Below, in pieces: positions 11,984 through 23,358 of a DNA stretch of 64,000 nucleotides. The stretch is from contig CAJNYU010003865.1 in assembly GCA_905331475.1 (NCBI GenBank), positions 1 to 64,000 on the forward strand. Reading direction: 5' to 3'. The position numbers were made by a program, and so were the translations under genes. The stretch comes from Rotaria socialis. Its lineage: Eukaryota; Rotifera; Eurotatoria; Philodinida; Philodinidae. The first letter of the stretch is position 1. Every line of letters begins with the position of its first letter. The notes beneath the pieces are model-generated. The model was not told where the DNA came from. It did not search any database and saw only the letters and a program-made list of their open reading frames with translations.

Positions 11984-14957
11984 TACCTTTAACTCCTTAT
12001 ACATATGTCACATGTTCTTATCTAGTTCTTTTCTCGCACTCTCGATATATAACTTCTAAATAGATATGTCTAACCCCCTACATATATATGGTTATGAGTC
12101 GTTTTTTGTATGTGTTACTGTTATATCTAGAGTTGTACTCATTTATCGAAAAATATGCTCGTATATCTACTACTAACCAGTATGTCTGTCTGTATTACCT
12201 GTGTTAAAGTAAAAATGAAGAAATATTGTATTGTTTTAAACTAAGAACAACGCGAACATAAAAAGGATCACAAAAATAAATACACGAACACGAACGATGT
12301 AGATCTGTGTGTGGAGCGTTCATCATATAATACAAATGGAAGTCAACAATTTGCGATGACAAATATTTTCAACTAATATGCATTGTAAAAACTATAAAAA
12401 AAACTCTGTCATATAATAATATTTAAAATACAAATATAGAAAAAAATGAATTAAGCGGATACTATGTTTCTTTCGGCAATATCTTAATGGTTTAACAAGT
12501 TTAGCGAGGAAACTTTGATTGCTCTATAAGTGAAGTGTTCTCTATTGCCAAAAGAATTGACTTCGTATAGAAAAATAGATAATTTAGAAATGGTGATGTG
12601 ATATTCCAGCTCGATTCTAAACTGAATCATAAATATGTCAATGGAGAAAACAGTTAAGATCGGGCGACTTTCTGATTTCTGGGTATTTATACGAAAGTTC
12701 AAAAGATTGGTTCAACACTTTTTTGTCAGTATAATGTAATACTCATCCAGCAAGTACGACTTGCCAGCTGAATATTTCAAATTCATGGGCGAGTATTGGA
12801 GGGATTTCGTGTGTATATGTATGCTTTGCAATTAATCTGACGAGACACTCATTGGTACTTTTCTTTGGAGATTTACTTACTAGCGAAAGCCTGAGTACTC
12901 ATTGTGGTACTGATATTCGTTTCTTTGTAGATGATTTAACAAAATACTCATGGATTAGAATGTAAAAAAACAATGATATACTCAAATAGGGCATAGAGAG
13001 AATGTGTTTTAATGACTTTTCAATTTTTTCCTCTATTCTTTTCTAATGAGTTGTTCAACTATTTCAGGTAATAATGACTTTAAAAAAGAAAAAAAGACTT
13101 TCATTTAGGTAATTTTTTCCTTTATGTTGAGATCAATTGTTTGTTTAAACGTATAAATGAAAACGCTTTCTAGTTTCCATTTCTGAAATTCAGATTAAAA
13201 ATTTTCCTACATTAAATTACAGTTTTCAGTGAGATTGTGAAAAGCAATGAACGAAATTTTGGATAATAAGTTTTGCTATTGACTGATGGTGATTATTAAT
13301 TATGAAGACGCGTGGATTTTTTCTATAGAAGACTAGTTAATCTTTTTTGTTCGTTTTTTTTTATATAAAAAATACATGAAAGATAGCAACAAGTCTAAAA
13401 ACATTTTCCTTGATAATCACCATTGTATTTTTTCATCAACATACTTCTCCATTTCAGCGAATAATTTATTATTCGTTTCTTTTCACTTGTATTGTGCTGT
13501 TCTCATAAAATATCCTAATTTACTTACTCATGTACACAACGATAAAGTAAATCTACATCTTCAGAGAATAAAGAACGTTATCGGTTGTGGTAGATTATAT
13601 AATCAGTATTAGCTAGTTTCTGAGGATCCTTAGTCTAATAATTATGATCGATTCTAAAGCATAACATATTCTATTAGATTATAATCGATATCACTTGATT
13701 TTAGATCATACTAATTTTAATGATTAGAGTTGACTTCAAAAGCTAATCGATTCTGGTAGATTATAATCGGCATCTCTTAATTTTAATCCTGAAAAAGTCA
13801 TCAGTTACTGATGAAAATCGATTATTTCTGAAAATTGATTCTAACTGATTAATAAATAATCATAAACAAGCGATTACACTTCCTATTAATCGTTTTCATT
13901 CAATTCTAGTGAAAGAACCAATGATTGTCGATGAAAAAACATTGATTCCAAATCAAACACGAGAAGAAGTCGATCATAATCTTAAAATTAATATAAAAAA
14001 AAGCACAATTACTAAATTTTCATCGATTATTAAAGCTACGAATCGATGAAAATCATCTAAATCTTGATTTTTAGGCTTATGTTTTTTTACGTGGAAAGTA
14101 TTTTTATATGAAGAGACATATTAGAGAGGCTATATGTTTAAGTACTTATATTGCTTTGAGTTGGAGGGTGTGACTGCGACTGAGGGCATGATCTTTCAGA
14201 ACACACATACCGCTTTTTCAGATTCTTCTGCTTGAATGAATTTCAGATACAGGTTTTGTTCTCTCGTCGAGCTGAAAAGTGCATACATCACGTAGCATAC
14301 GCGTCATTCTCGATGAAATGACTTCACCGATGGCGTGTCCACTATTCAAACATTGTTTTAGCTTTTTCGTTGAAGAACGATTCAAATTTTCTTGTAGATG
14401 TTGCTCACATTTAATATAGAAGCGTGATGCATTTTTTTCTATGCAATGCTACTATCTACACCATATATAATGAGTTTTATGGGTGAATCATAAAACCAGA
14501 AAACTGCTACAACAAAAAAAGCAATGTCCGTTACTTTTTTATTTTGATTGTATTTATGGCAATTTCAGGTCCTGTGTAGCTCTGTTCGTCTAGGTGCTTT
14601 ATCGACTAATTTTCATGATTGTTCTTGTTACGGACTACTTGAATGGTATTTTGAGCTACTTCAAGAATTACTTTGATCTACTTTGACGTACTTTTCTACC
14701 TCGAGTCTGCCGTTTCTCCATTGAATTCTAACCATAAATGTATTATAGATTGATCGTAGTATCCATGACTGAATTGGTATCGTTTTATACAATAGCGATT
14801 TTAATCATCTGCCACGTATGGGTAAGCGGTCTAAAAATGTAGTCAGTATTGCTTGCAACTACAACGATTGCTGCTCATTGTTGCTATATGCCTATTTTAT
14901 CTGCACTTAGTGCATCAGGAATTCTTTCTATAGACGCAATGAAGTGCATATTCCCTT
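11984..14957. other. Gene-free AT-rich stretch
   Basis: No gene recognised. At 13640-13870 'gattctrntagattataatcg' recurs twice among many ATCGAT/AATCGATT words, giving a loose AT-rich repeat. At 14630-14715 a run of 'gagctacttcaag/ctactttga' ends in 'gtctgccgtttctcc', and an inverted relative lies at 17432-17547. Confidence 0.45.
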
Positions 14958-15151
14958 TTGTTTTTCGAATGTTTATTTCAGAAACATTATGAGATCTCTA
15001 TCATATATTTGCTAGCCGTTATGTTTGTGTTTCTTGTATCAAGATGTGACAGTAGGGGGTTGCTTCAATTCTCTAACTACACACCCACACCCTCCAAATT
15101 CCATTTTACTCATATGTTGTCACTTTTTTGGTCACATATTTTCTTATGTAG

Positions 15152-16378
15152 ATTGCCAATGGAAATGGACATTTTCCACCAAATGAGCCTCGCTATCCAT
15201 CATTGAAAACTCTAAAAATGTCTCCAGATTATGAAATTTGTGCAACTGCGAAATGGTCATCAACTGGAAAGACGGTTGCAGGTGAGAATGGCCCAGGTGC
15301 TAGTCTCAATCAGCTCAATAATCCATTTGGACTTCTTGTCGACCCGAATGATGATGATGCTGTTATAATAGTCGACCATGAAAATGGACGAATAATGCGA
15401 TGGGCACAAGGTGAAATCAACGGACAGATAATCGCGGGTGGTAATGGAATTGGCAACAGAAGTGATCAACTTGCATTGCCTCGGTATATAGCACTCGACA
15501 AAAAAGGTACTTTGTTCATTACTGAGTACACAAATAAACGCGTAAGTCGATGGGAAAAGGGTGCGTCCAGTGGAGATATCATAATATCAAATATAAACGC
15601 TAATGGCATTGCTCTTGGACCTGAATCAGACGAGAAACAATCTTTATTTGTAGGGGACTGGTTCTCAGCATATATTCTGAAATTTAACAAGAACGGAACA
15701 GGCCGAAGGCAAATCGTAGTCGGAAGCAATGGCTCAGGAAGCTCTTTGGAGCAACTTTCTACTCGTAGGTATTTAAATGGAAGATAAAATTGCATTTTCA
15801 AAATGAGTATCACGGTCTCTTTTCCAGCGTATCAAATGTATATCGATCCACTGGGATCTATATATATATCAGAGTACTTGAACCATCGTGTAACAAAATG
15901 GAATGCTTACAATAGCAGTGATTGGGAGACGAAAGCTGCTCTTGTTGCCGGTGGAAACAGTAACGGTAGCAATTTGAATCAACTAGATGGAACTCTCGCT
16001 GTTACTGTTGATCAATCGAACAATATTTATGTAGCAGATTACGGAAATCACCGAATTATGCGTTGGCTCAAAGGAGCTCATGTGGGTGCAGTTATTATTG
16101 GCGGTCATGGCCAAGGTAATCTCAGTACACAACTCAATCATCCATACGATTTGGCTTTTGATCGCCAAGGGAATCTGTTCGTGAGTGATTTTTCCAATCA
16201 TCGCATTCAAATGTTCGCCGTTGACAAGAGTTCTTGCAGTGGTAAGTTGCGTTCATCCAAAATAGATTCTCATTTTCTTCACTTTGTTTCAGGAGTTGCC
16301 TCGATATTGGGTATAATCGCTCGATTTAAACTAGTCGGCCTGACTATATTCATCATTCTATTCGACAGTGTTATCTGA
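15152..16378 (+). CDS. Secreted NHL-repeat beta-propeller protein
   Basis: The exons join as 15152-15764, 15828-16241 and 16293-16378, giving about 370 residues. The 63-bp intron at 15765-15827 restores the motif QLSTPYQMYIDPLG. The 51-bp intron at 16242-16292 has no stop, so it may or may not be removed. The protein is built of NHL repeats of the form GNGxGNxxxQLxxPxGLxVDxxxxIxVxDxxNxRIMRW: GENGPGASLNQLNNPFG, GGNGIGNRSDQLALPR, GSNGSGSSLEQLS, GGNSNGSNLNQLD and GGHGQGNLSTQLNHPYD. NHL propellers bind proteins, carbohydrate or RNA. This one probably acts outside the cell, because a hydrophobic stretch (LLAVMFVFLV, about 15010-15040) upstream could be a signal-peptide exon and the C-terminus is a hydrophobic tail suggesting a GPI anchor or membrane segment. 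The first exon and start codon are unresolved. Confidence 0.8.
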
Positions 16379-18242
16379 ATTTTCAGACAGTTTGTTTTTG
16401 AATAAGAATGGCAAAGATTTTGTTGGATCACCATCATAAAGTCAAGATTTACAAGTCGAATCTTGTGTTATGTCAGCTATTCTTCTAGGAACATAATTAT
16501 TGATATAAATCTTTTGTATTTCAAAAATAGCAATGCTACCGAAATTCATTAGAAGAATAGATAATAACTATTAGTAATCAACTTAAAACGATATCGTCAA
16601 ACATATTTTGAGTAGACCACTCGAAATCATCACTTATCTGGTGACCTAGAACGATTTGATAGACGAGATGTTTCACCATAATAAAGCCAGGAATTAATTT
16701 TATTGTTTCGCTCTGAAAGATGAAGTGAAATTTGTGTTCCTTTTTGCTTTTCCATTTTTATGAATATGAAGCTATCACATATAGTCGCATAGTATTCAAG
16801 TATGCCGAATAAAGTAAACGAATATAATAAATTACTCTAATTGATCTATTTGTAAAAGAGCTAGTGTAAGCTATTTGAAAGATCTTCTTAGCTTTTTCAA
16901 GAGATGATTCGCTCTTGAGAACTATATAAGCGTAATCATTTAGAAATTCAAATATGAAATACGAGAGATATGTTTGACTCACGGGCAAGTATCCTAGCTG
17001 TGTCATTCATATTGTCCGTGACAATCAGATAACCTAAGCTATTGAAATTTCTTTGGTTGATCTATATGATAACATTACTATTGATACAGTGCGTACTGAA
17101 AGTTTAATATATCTAGCACACTGGTATACAAGAAAAATTTCGTTAATGGAGTTTTTGTAAAAACAGAATAATTTATTAAGGTTTCATGGCTTGTAATTTC
17201 CACTAAGAGTCAACACATCTTTCTAGCAGACAATCATCATGCGCTAAGTTTGATGAAACTGTGATGATAACTGTCGACCAGATAGCCGATCCAAGCCGGG
17301 TTTTCACTCAAGAAATTGTTTTCTCAGGAAATAAAGATTTTTTACGGAGTACTAGTAACGGTGATTAGGGCCACGGAAACCGATTACCTTTGTTAGAATA
17401 GAGAGGAGTCGAAAAGCGATGAAATTGCAAGGGGGCAACGGCGGACTTTAATTAGCTCAAATTACCACCCAAGTAGCCCAAAGTAGGAACAAGCAGCTTA
17501 AAGTAGCTCAAAGTAACTTCAAGTCCAAAAGTCTGCTGTTTCCCCCTTGTGAAATTGACACCCTCAGAAACGTTGATTTCTTACAAAAATCTTAATAGAA
17601 TTGTTTTCCAGGCATGATCTTCGGGCTTTTTCACAACAACTTTCGCAGATTTTTATTAAAGAAAATATAATTTACGTGAAATATAATATGATATTTTGAA
17701 TGAAACACCCGATTTGAGTGGACTTACATGAATTTAAAAGAGGCTGAAGGTTTGGATGATAGTCTTACGTTTCCACCCACACCCACACCCACGTCAACAA
17801 CGTAGTTCTTGAGGGTGTCGGCGTGGGTTAGAGATGTAACAATGCGAATACCAATAACAATGACAATAAATCGAATGGTATTAATTAGTATTGTTTCGTC
17901 TATATGTAGGTCTTGCTCTTCTCTTCACTCACACCTGCAACCACACCCGCAACCACACCCGCAACCACACATGCACACCCCAAAAAACTTCAAATTTCGG
18001 AGTAAAAACAAGTAGGATGATAAAGACCAAATATTTAGAACCTTAATCTTTTTTTTTATGCTGATGCTATGTCGAAAGGATGATTACAAAAGGCAGTCAT
18101 ATCATAAATAAAGTCAACAAACCGAAATAGGAAAAAACCAAAGCATCCACAAAATTTTGAATGCTTATCATCATAGATTGCGCGAATGATATTTGTAAAA
18201 TATTTTCATTTTTGTGAGGTAGCATTTTAGCGGAACATAATA
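16379..18242. other. Gene-free stretch with short repeats
   Basis: No gene recognised. At 17432-17547 'aagtagctcaaagta' words repeat and end in 'gtctgctgtttccccc'. At 17773-17793 there is a (CCCACA)n telomere-like tract, and at 17938-17982 about four copies of 'ccacacccgcaa'. The 68-aa frame over the last is simple repeat, not a gene. Confidence 0.5.
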
Positions 18243-21200
18243 ATGCATACAGGATCTAAATCAACCATCAAAATATTTCTTCTAGTCTTTCTTTGTATTG
18301 CACATAAAACAGAGACAGTTCAACTGCGTGGTATAGGCGATGAAGGGCCGCCACCTGTACCATTCCATCCGGATGCCATGTACATACCTCAGGTGATGAA
18401 TACTGCTAAATATGGTTTACATAAATGTTTTGACTGTCAAAACATTGCAATCGTTGGAGGAGGTAAGTATATGTGTCCTTGTAAATATTCCAAGTACGAA
18501 AAGTTTCATGATGCAATAGTATTCTTTCAAATCAGTTGGTCTATTTGTTTCAGTAAATAGATTAACTCTAGCCATTTTTTTAGTTGTATAGATCTGACGT
18601 GTTCGCATTAGTGTGAACACCCACATAGTAATCATGCTCGTTTAAAAATACTCTTCATGGAATAATCATCCATCAGTTTATGTTGTTGGATTTCCAGCAT
18701 GTTGTGAATATATCCTACAACACAATTAAGTAGCATCCAACCTATCTCAGTTGCATATTCTATTCGAAAGGCGTATTAGTCATGACTATCATGAACCAGA
18801 GAATACTTCGTACAAAAGCAATAACATCTAGAGGTGTTAGCCGACGTCTCGGTTGGCGGCGGCTCAGTCGCTCGGCTTACACCTCTAATAACATCAATCG
18901 AGATTTCTCACAGACCAGAATGTATATTTCAGGAGTGTCTGGTTTGATCAATGCCATTGAACTGTCTACGGCTGGTCATCGTGTGACTGTTTATGAAGCG
19001 AGTGATCAACTTGGAGGTCGAATTCTCACACACCGTGTGTCAGATAAAGGTTACATCACAGAATTAGGTGCCATGCGCCTACCACTGAATCAACACAAAC
19101 TTACCAATGTGTACGTTAATGAACGATTGAAACTCAAAGTTACACCTTTTCGTGGATACGAGTCTAATGCCTTGGTTTATATCAACGGAAGACGACATAA
19201 ATTCACTGAAAGGATTGTACCAGAACTATTCGGATTCAATGTGTACGACAATGAGATAAACAAAGTACGTATTTTTCATTCATTTTTGTTTACTCGCAAT
19301 GCTTATGCAGGAAAATGTCGAAAAACTGAGCGCTTCAATCAGAGTTCAGAGCTTTTTGTGTCAAGAACATGAAAGTCCAGACCAACTTACTCACAACTAC
19401 GTCTTTAAAGCGGAAGAAAAGAGTTTCAGTCAGACAATATTGATGAATCTTCTCGAAAGTCTCTATGAGTGTGTTTATTCAGAATGGACTTTATTACAGA
19501 CAGTCGATCAGTTATGGAATGTGGCGATCAATTCGGTGAACTATAACAGCTATGACGAGTTGAAAACGAAGTATGATAAATATAGCATAGAAGCGTACTT
19601 TCTGGAGCACCAGAACATGTCCCGCGGTGCGATTGATTTTATCTCTCTGATGTACAATGTTGACATGCAAACGAGCCTCATTGAAATGGTACGGAGTAGT
19701 TTAATATTGACTCTCACTCCTGAATACACACAAATCGATGGCGGCTTTGATTTGATGATTCAAGAGTTAGAACAAATTTGTAAACGTGTTTCCGATAATC
19801 GCTGTACGATTCAAACAAGAGTTCCCATTAAAGAAATTCACTACGTCGAAGATGCTGCGAATGAAATGATTCGTTCTTCGGTGCGCTTAGTTATTGGTAA
19901 CAGCGGTAATACGGCTACTTTTGATTCAGTCATTGTCACAACAACTGCACGAGCAGCAAGTCTCATCAAATTTGAACCACGAGCTTTGTTTGTCAATAAA
20001 TACAAAGCGTTTCGTCAACTACACTACGATTGTGCTACAAAAATTGCCCATTCATTCAGTCGGGCATTTTGGTACGAAGAAAACATTCGTGGTGGATCTT
20101 CGGTGACCGATTTATCTATTCGATTCGTATTTTACAACAATTTTAATAGTAGTGCCAATGACGTGAACGATGGTGGGTTTATTCTAACTTCCTACGTTTG
20201 GGCTACCGATGCTTTGTTGTGGTCAGCGTTGACCAAAGAGGAAGCGTGCGAAAAGTCATTGCAAGATCTCATGCAGCTTCACAATCGAGTTGATATTCAT
20301 TTGTTGGTTACAAGTTGTGAAGTAAAAAATTGGTGTACAGATCAGTATGCTATTGGTGCGTATGCACTATTCACTGCAAATCAAGAAACAAATTTAGACG
20401 AAGAATTAGGAAAATCAATAAAAGATACAGTACATTTTAGTGGCGAACATATCAGCTTTGTACATAGATGGATCGAAGGCGCAATACAATCATCCCTACG
20501 TATTGTCATGCATATGCAGGTGAGTAATTTTCAAGTCTGTTGTGGAAATGAAATGTTTGCTCGTTTTTGTTCTTATCTTGAAGACCTTAGAATTCACTGA
20601 TGATGATGATGATTTCTGAAAGAGCTTTCATAAATTTTCGGATGTTGATATTCTAGGAAGAAGAGTTTGATGTAGTAATCGTTGACGGTGGTGTGCTTGG
20701 TATGATCACAGCTTTAACTTTGGCGAAAACATGGAATGTTAAACGTATTGCCGTTCTTATGAGTGAAGATAGCGAAAAGTTATTAGAAGTTGCTCCATTT
20801 CATAGTGTCGATGAAAAATACTACTTGAGCAAAGCGAGCCAAATAGTTCTTCCTCTATGGCAAGAACTTGAAGCGATGCTCAATGTACCAGCAGGTTCAT
20901 TACTCAACACCCACAATGGCTTCGTCTACTTGGGTCAGTCTTCCTCGAAGATGGCTGAAATCTGTCGAAATTTAACGATTTCCAAGTGTACCTTACTTTC
21001 GTCTACCCAAATCTCCGATGGGCGTCCATTTATCAACATCAATCAACCTGCTCTACGCCTTGTTGAATCTGGTTTTGTAAACGTAACTTTATTAGATAGC
21101 GCCCTAAGAATATTAGTAGAAAAAACGCCCAGTATTATTCTACGTGACCGAGAAACATTTTTCAATGTCAAATACATATCAGGTGTTTCACATGTAAGAA

Positions 21201-21949
21201 TTGAAACTAGTCGGGGTTCGCTGAATGCTTCTAAAGTGATATTTCTTCCCGGTGTTCAAACTAAAGAGATGATGAACAAATTTGGCCTTAATTTGAACAT
21301 CAACTTATACGAACTACCTACAGGCATACGTTGTCCAATGCTACCAGCTTCAAATATTACTTCAACAATGCCAACTTGGCTATTTGCTCCGAATGATGAC
21401 GATCACTATGCTGGCTATCCACCTGATGGATCAGGCTACGTCTGTATTGAGCCGCGTATTGTCAAATCAAAAATGCAAAAGCTAAACTCTTCATATGAAC
21501 AAACGAACAAACCAGATCCAGAGATTTTGAAACGTCTTTTGACCTGGGTTAATCAACACATGAGCGTGGCAGTGGATTCAACGAACGCTATTACTGCCAA
21601 CGACACTGTCCTTGATACAATCTTGTCCGACGATGGTTTCATTCTAGACTACATTCCGGGATTCGGACAGATGTTTGTATTGGGCACCCATAGTTGGTCT
21701 GGGGTACAATACATGCCTCTATTTGCACAAATTCTAGCTCAACTTGCAACTAACAATAAATCATCCATTTGGCCTAGTCATTATGCATCACTCTTACCAG
21801 AATTTTCAGTGAATCTAGCAGGACGAATCATTACTTTAAATCCTCTGCCAAGTCGAAACACATCGAAAGACTCTAGTTCAACTCTTATTTACTCTCTGAT
21901 TTTGATACACTTTTTCATCGTTTTCTACTCTTATTATTTTGCGATATAA
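18243..21949 (+). CDS. Secreted amine/L-amino-acid oxidase fused to a DAO-family FAD oxidoreductase
   Basis: Four exons (18243-18462, 18933-19264, 19311-20519, 20657-21949) join in frame to about 1017 residues. A signal peptide (IFLLVFLCIAH) comes first. The first domain is a flavin amine oxidase. Splicing rebuilds its dinucleotide motif IVGGGVSGL, followed by YEASDQLGGRI, and near residue 570 the FAD-contact motif SGEHISFVHRWIEGAIQSSLR. Such enzymes oxidise amines or L-amino acids, releasing H2O2. The second domain starts EEEFDVVIVDGGVLGM and resembles sarcosine oxidase/DAO proteins through its end (FVLGTHSWSGVQYMPLFAQI). Its first glycine of the GGG triplet is Asp, and the Cys that binds FAD covalently in sarcosine oxidases is not visible. 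The C-terminus is hydrophobic, like a GPI-anchor signal. The double-oxidase architecture suggests acquisition from fungi or bacteria, followed by gain of introns; this is inference. Confidence 0.85.
18831..18885. mobile_element. 55-bp miniature element in intron 1 of the oxidase gene
   Basis: It begins TA|GAGGTGTTAGCCG and ends CGGCTTACACCTC|TA. These are the same terminal inverted repeats and TA flanks as the GGC-rich elements at 45290-45679 and 51232-51444. It is reduced to little more than its two ends around a 'ggcggcggctc' core. Confidence 0.75.
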
Positions 21950-23358
21950 ACCTACTTAGTATATGCTTAAGAAAATAATGTTAGATGAAGGTATGCGCAT
22001 ACGGGTGTGTGTAAAAGTGTGCTTGTGGGTGTGAATGAAGGAAGTTATACCCACACATTCTGCCACTGCCAGATGCTAGGACATATAGGAAATAGAACAA
22101 ACGAAAAGAAAAATTCCATGAATATCGAAAATTGTAAAGGACGAGAGATAAATTTAAAATATCGATCATATGTCTCTTACAACTGCTCGTAATAAACAGA
22201 TGGTGTAAACTCGAAAGACTTTAAAAATTATTATTCATCGTACTTTTTGGTAAGAAGAGTCATGTTAAAGTGCTATCTTCGATGTCGATCGCATTACTTT
22301 ATTAGTAATAATAATAACAACAACAAAAACAACAGTATGTTATCTGTATTTCAGATTCTAGAAACACTTGTCATATATATATATAGCGTTTTACAGTTTC
22401 AATCGGCTGTATAGATGCAAATAAATTTTGATTGATGCAATGGATTACTTGTTTGATTGCATTAATTGTCATTGTAAAATTCTTCTTTGCCAGCACCTTC
22501 TCCAACATTGAAATCTCGCATTCCATCGATCGCGAGACATAAAATGAGTGAAAGTCCAATTTCTTTATCTTTCGCCTAATTGGCAACTACAACAGTAAAT
22601 GCATAAGTATCGAATATAGGTAATCTTGAGGATCTAGGTGAAACTGGGTTAACATGTGCAATCAGCCGTCGTTTCGGCTGCCTATCAGAGAAAATTTGAA
22701 ACATGAACTCAGGTGAATGAATCCGACTCTCCGACAGAATCCGATAGGATTCCTGAACACTGACCTATTTTCGGTTCCGACGGAAAAAATCATTTTTTTA
22801 TTCACGATTAAATAAGCATTTTGAGCCATCAGAGTATGGGTGTGGAAATAGATTATTATTACAGACTCCCACACCCTCAAGAAAAAGCAATGGACAGATA
22901 CATTTTTTACAAAATATTAAAAATACTCGATGATTCTTACTTGTCGAACACTCAACAATAAGTCAATAGCATTCTGTTCCAAAAACAACATTTCACTGAA
23001 TTTTCTCTAAAAATAGATTTATCCAAAACAAAATGAAAAACTTTTTATGATCATTTTATAAAATATTTTTCATTATAACTATATCAAAGACTTTATTATT
23101 AAGCATGTAACCTTAAAGAAATTTAGTTTTATAGAAAAATATCAATAAAAGATCGTTCACCTTGTTTTGAAGGAAGAGTGTGGTGTGAATGTAAAAGTGC
23201 ATTTGACGGAGGAAATAAAAGATGGCATTCACATTCCATACTCGATAGAGTCAAGTTACTCTCTCATCCATATGAGTCGAATTCGATTTTATTGATTATA
23301 TTGAAAAAATTAAGGAATATAAACTCTAAGATAGAAGCAAGAGCCTTTTGTCTAGAAG
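21950..23358. other. Gene-free stretch
   Basis: No gene recognised. An AATAAA near 22190 could be the oxidase gene's polyadenylation signal. 'gggtgtgggag/ctcccacaccctc' patches near 22020-22065 and 22835-22880 belong to the dispersed telomere-like/foldback family. Confidence 0.4.

Noticed and set aside
17809-18015. Open frame with an HPQPHPQPH repeat
   Set aside because: It is translated simple repeat (ccacacccgcaa)n, with no support as a protein.
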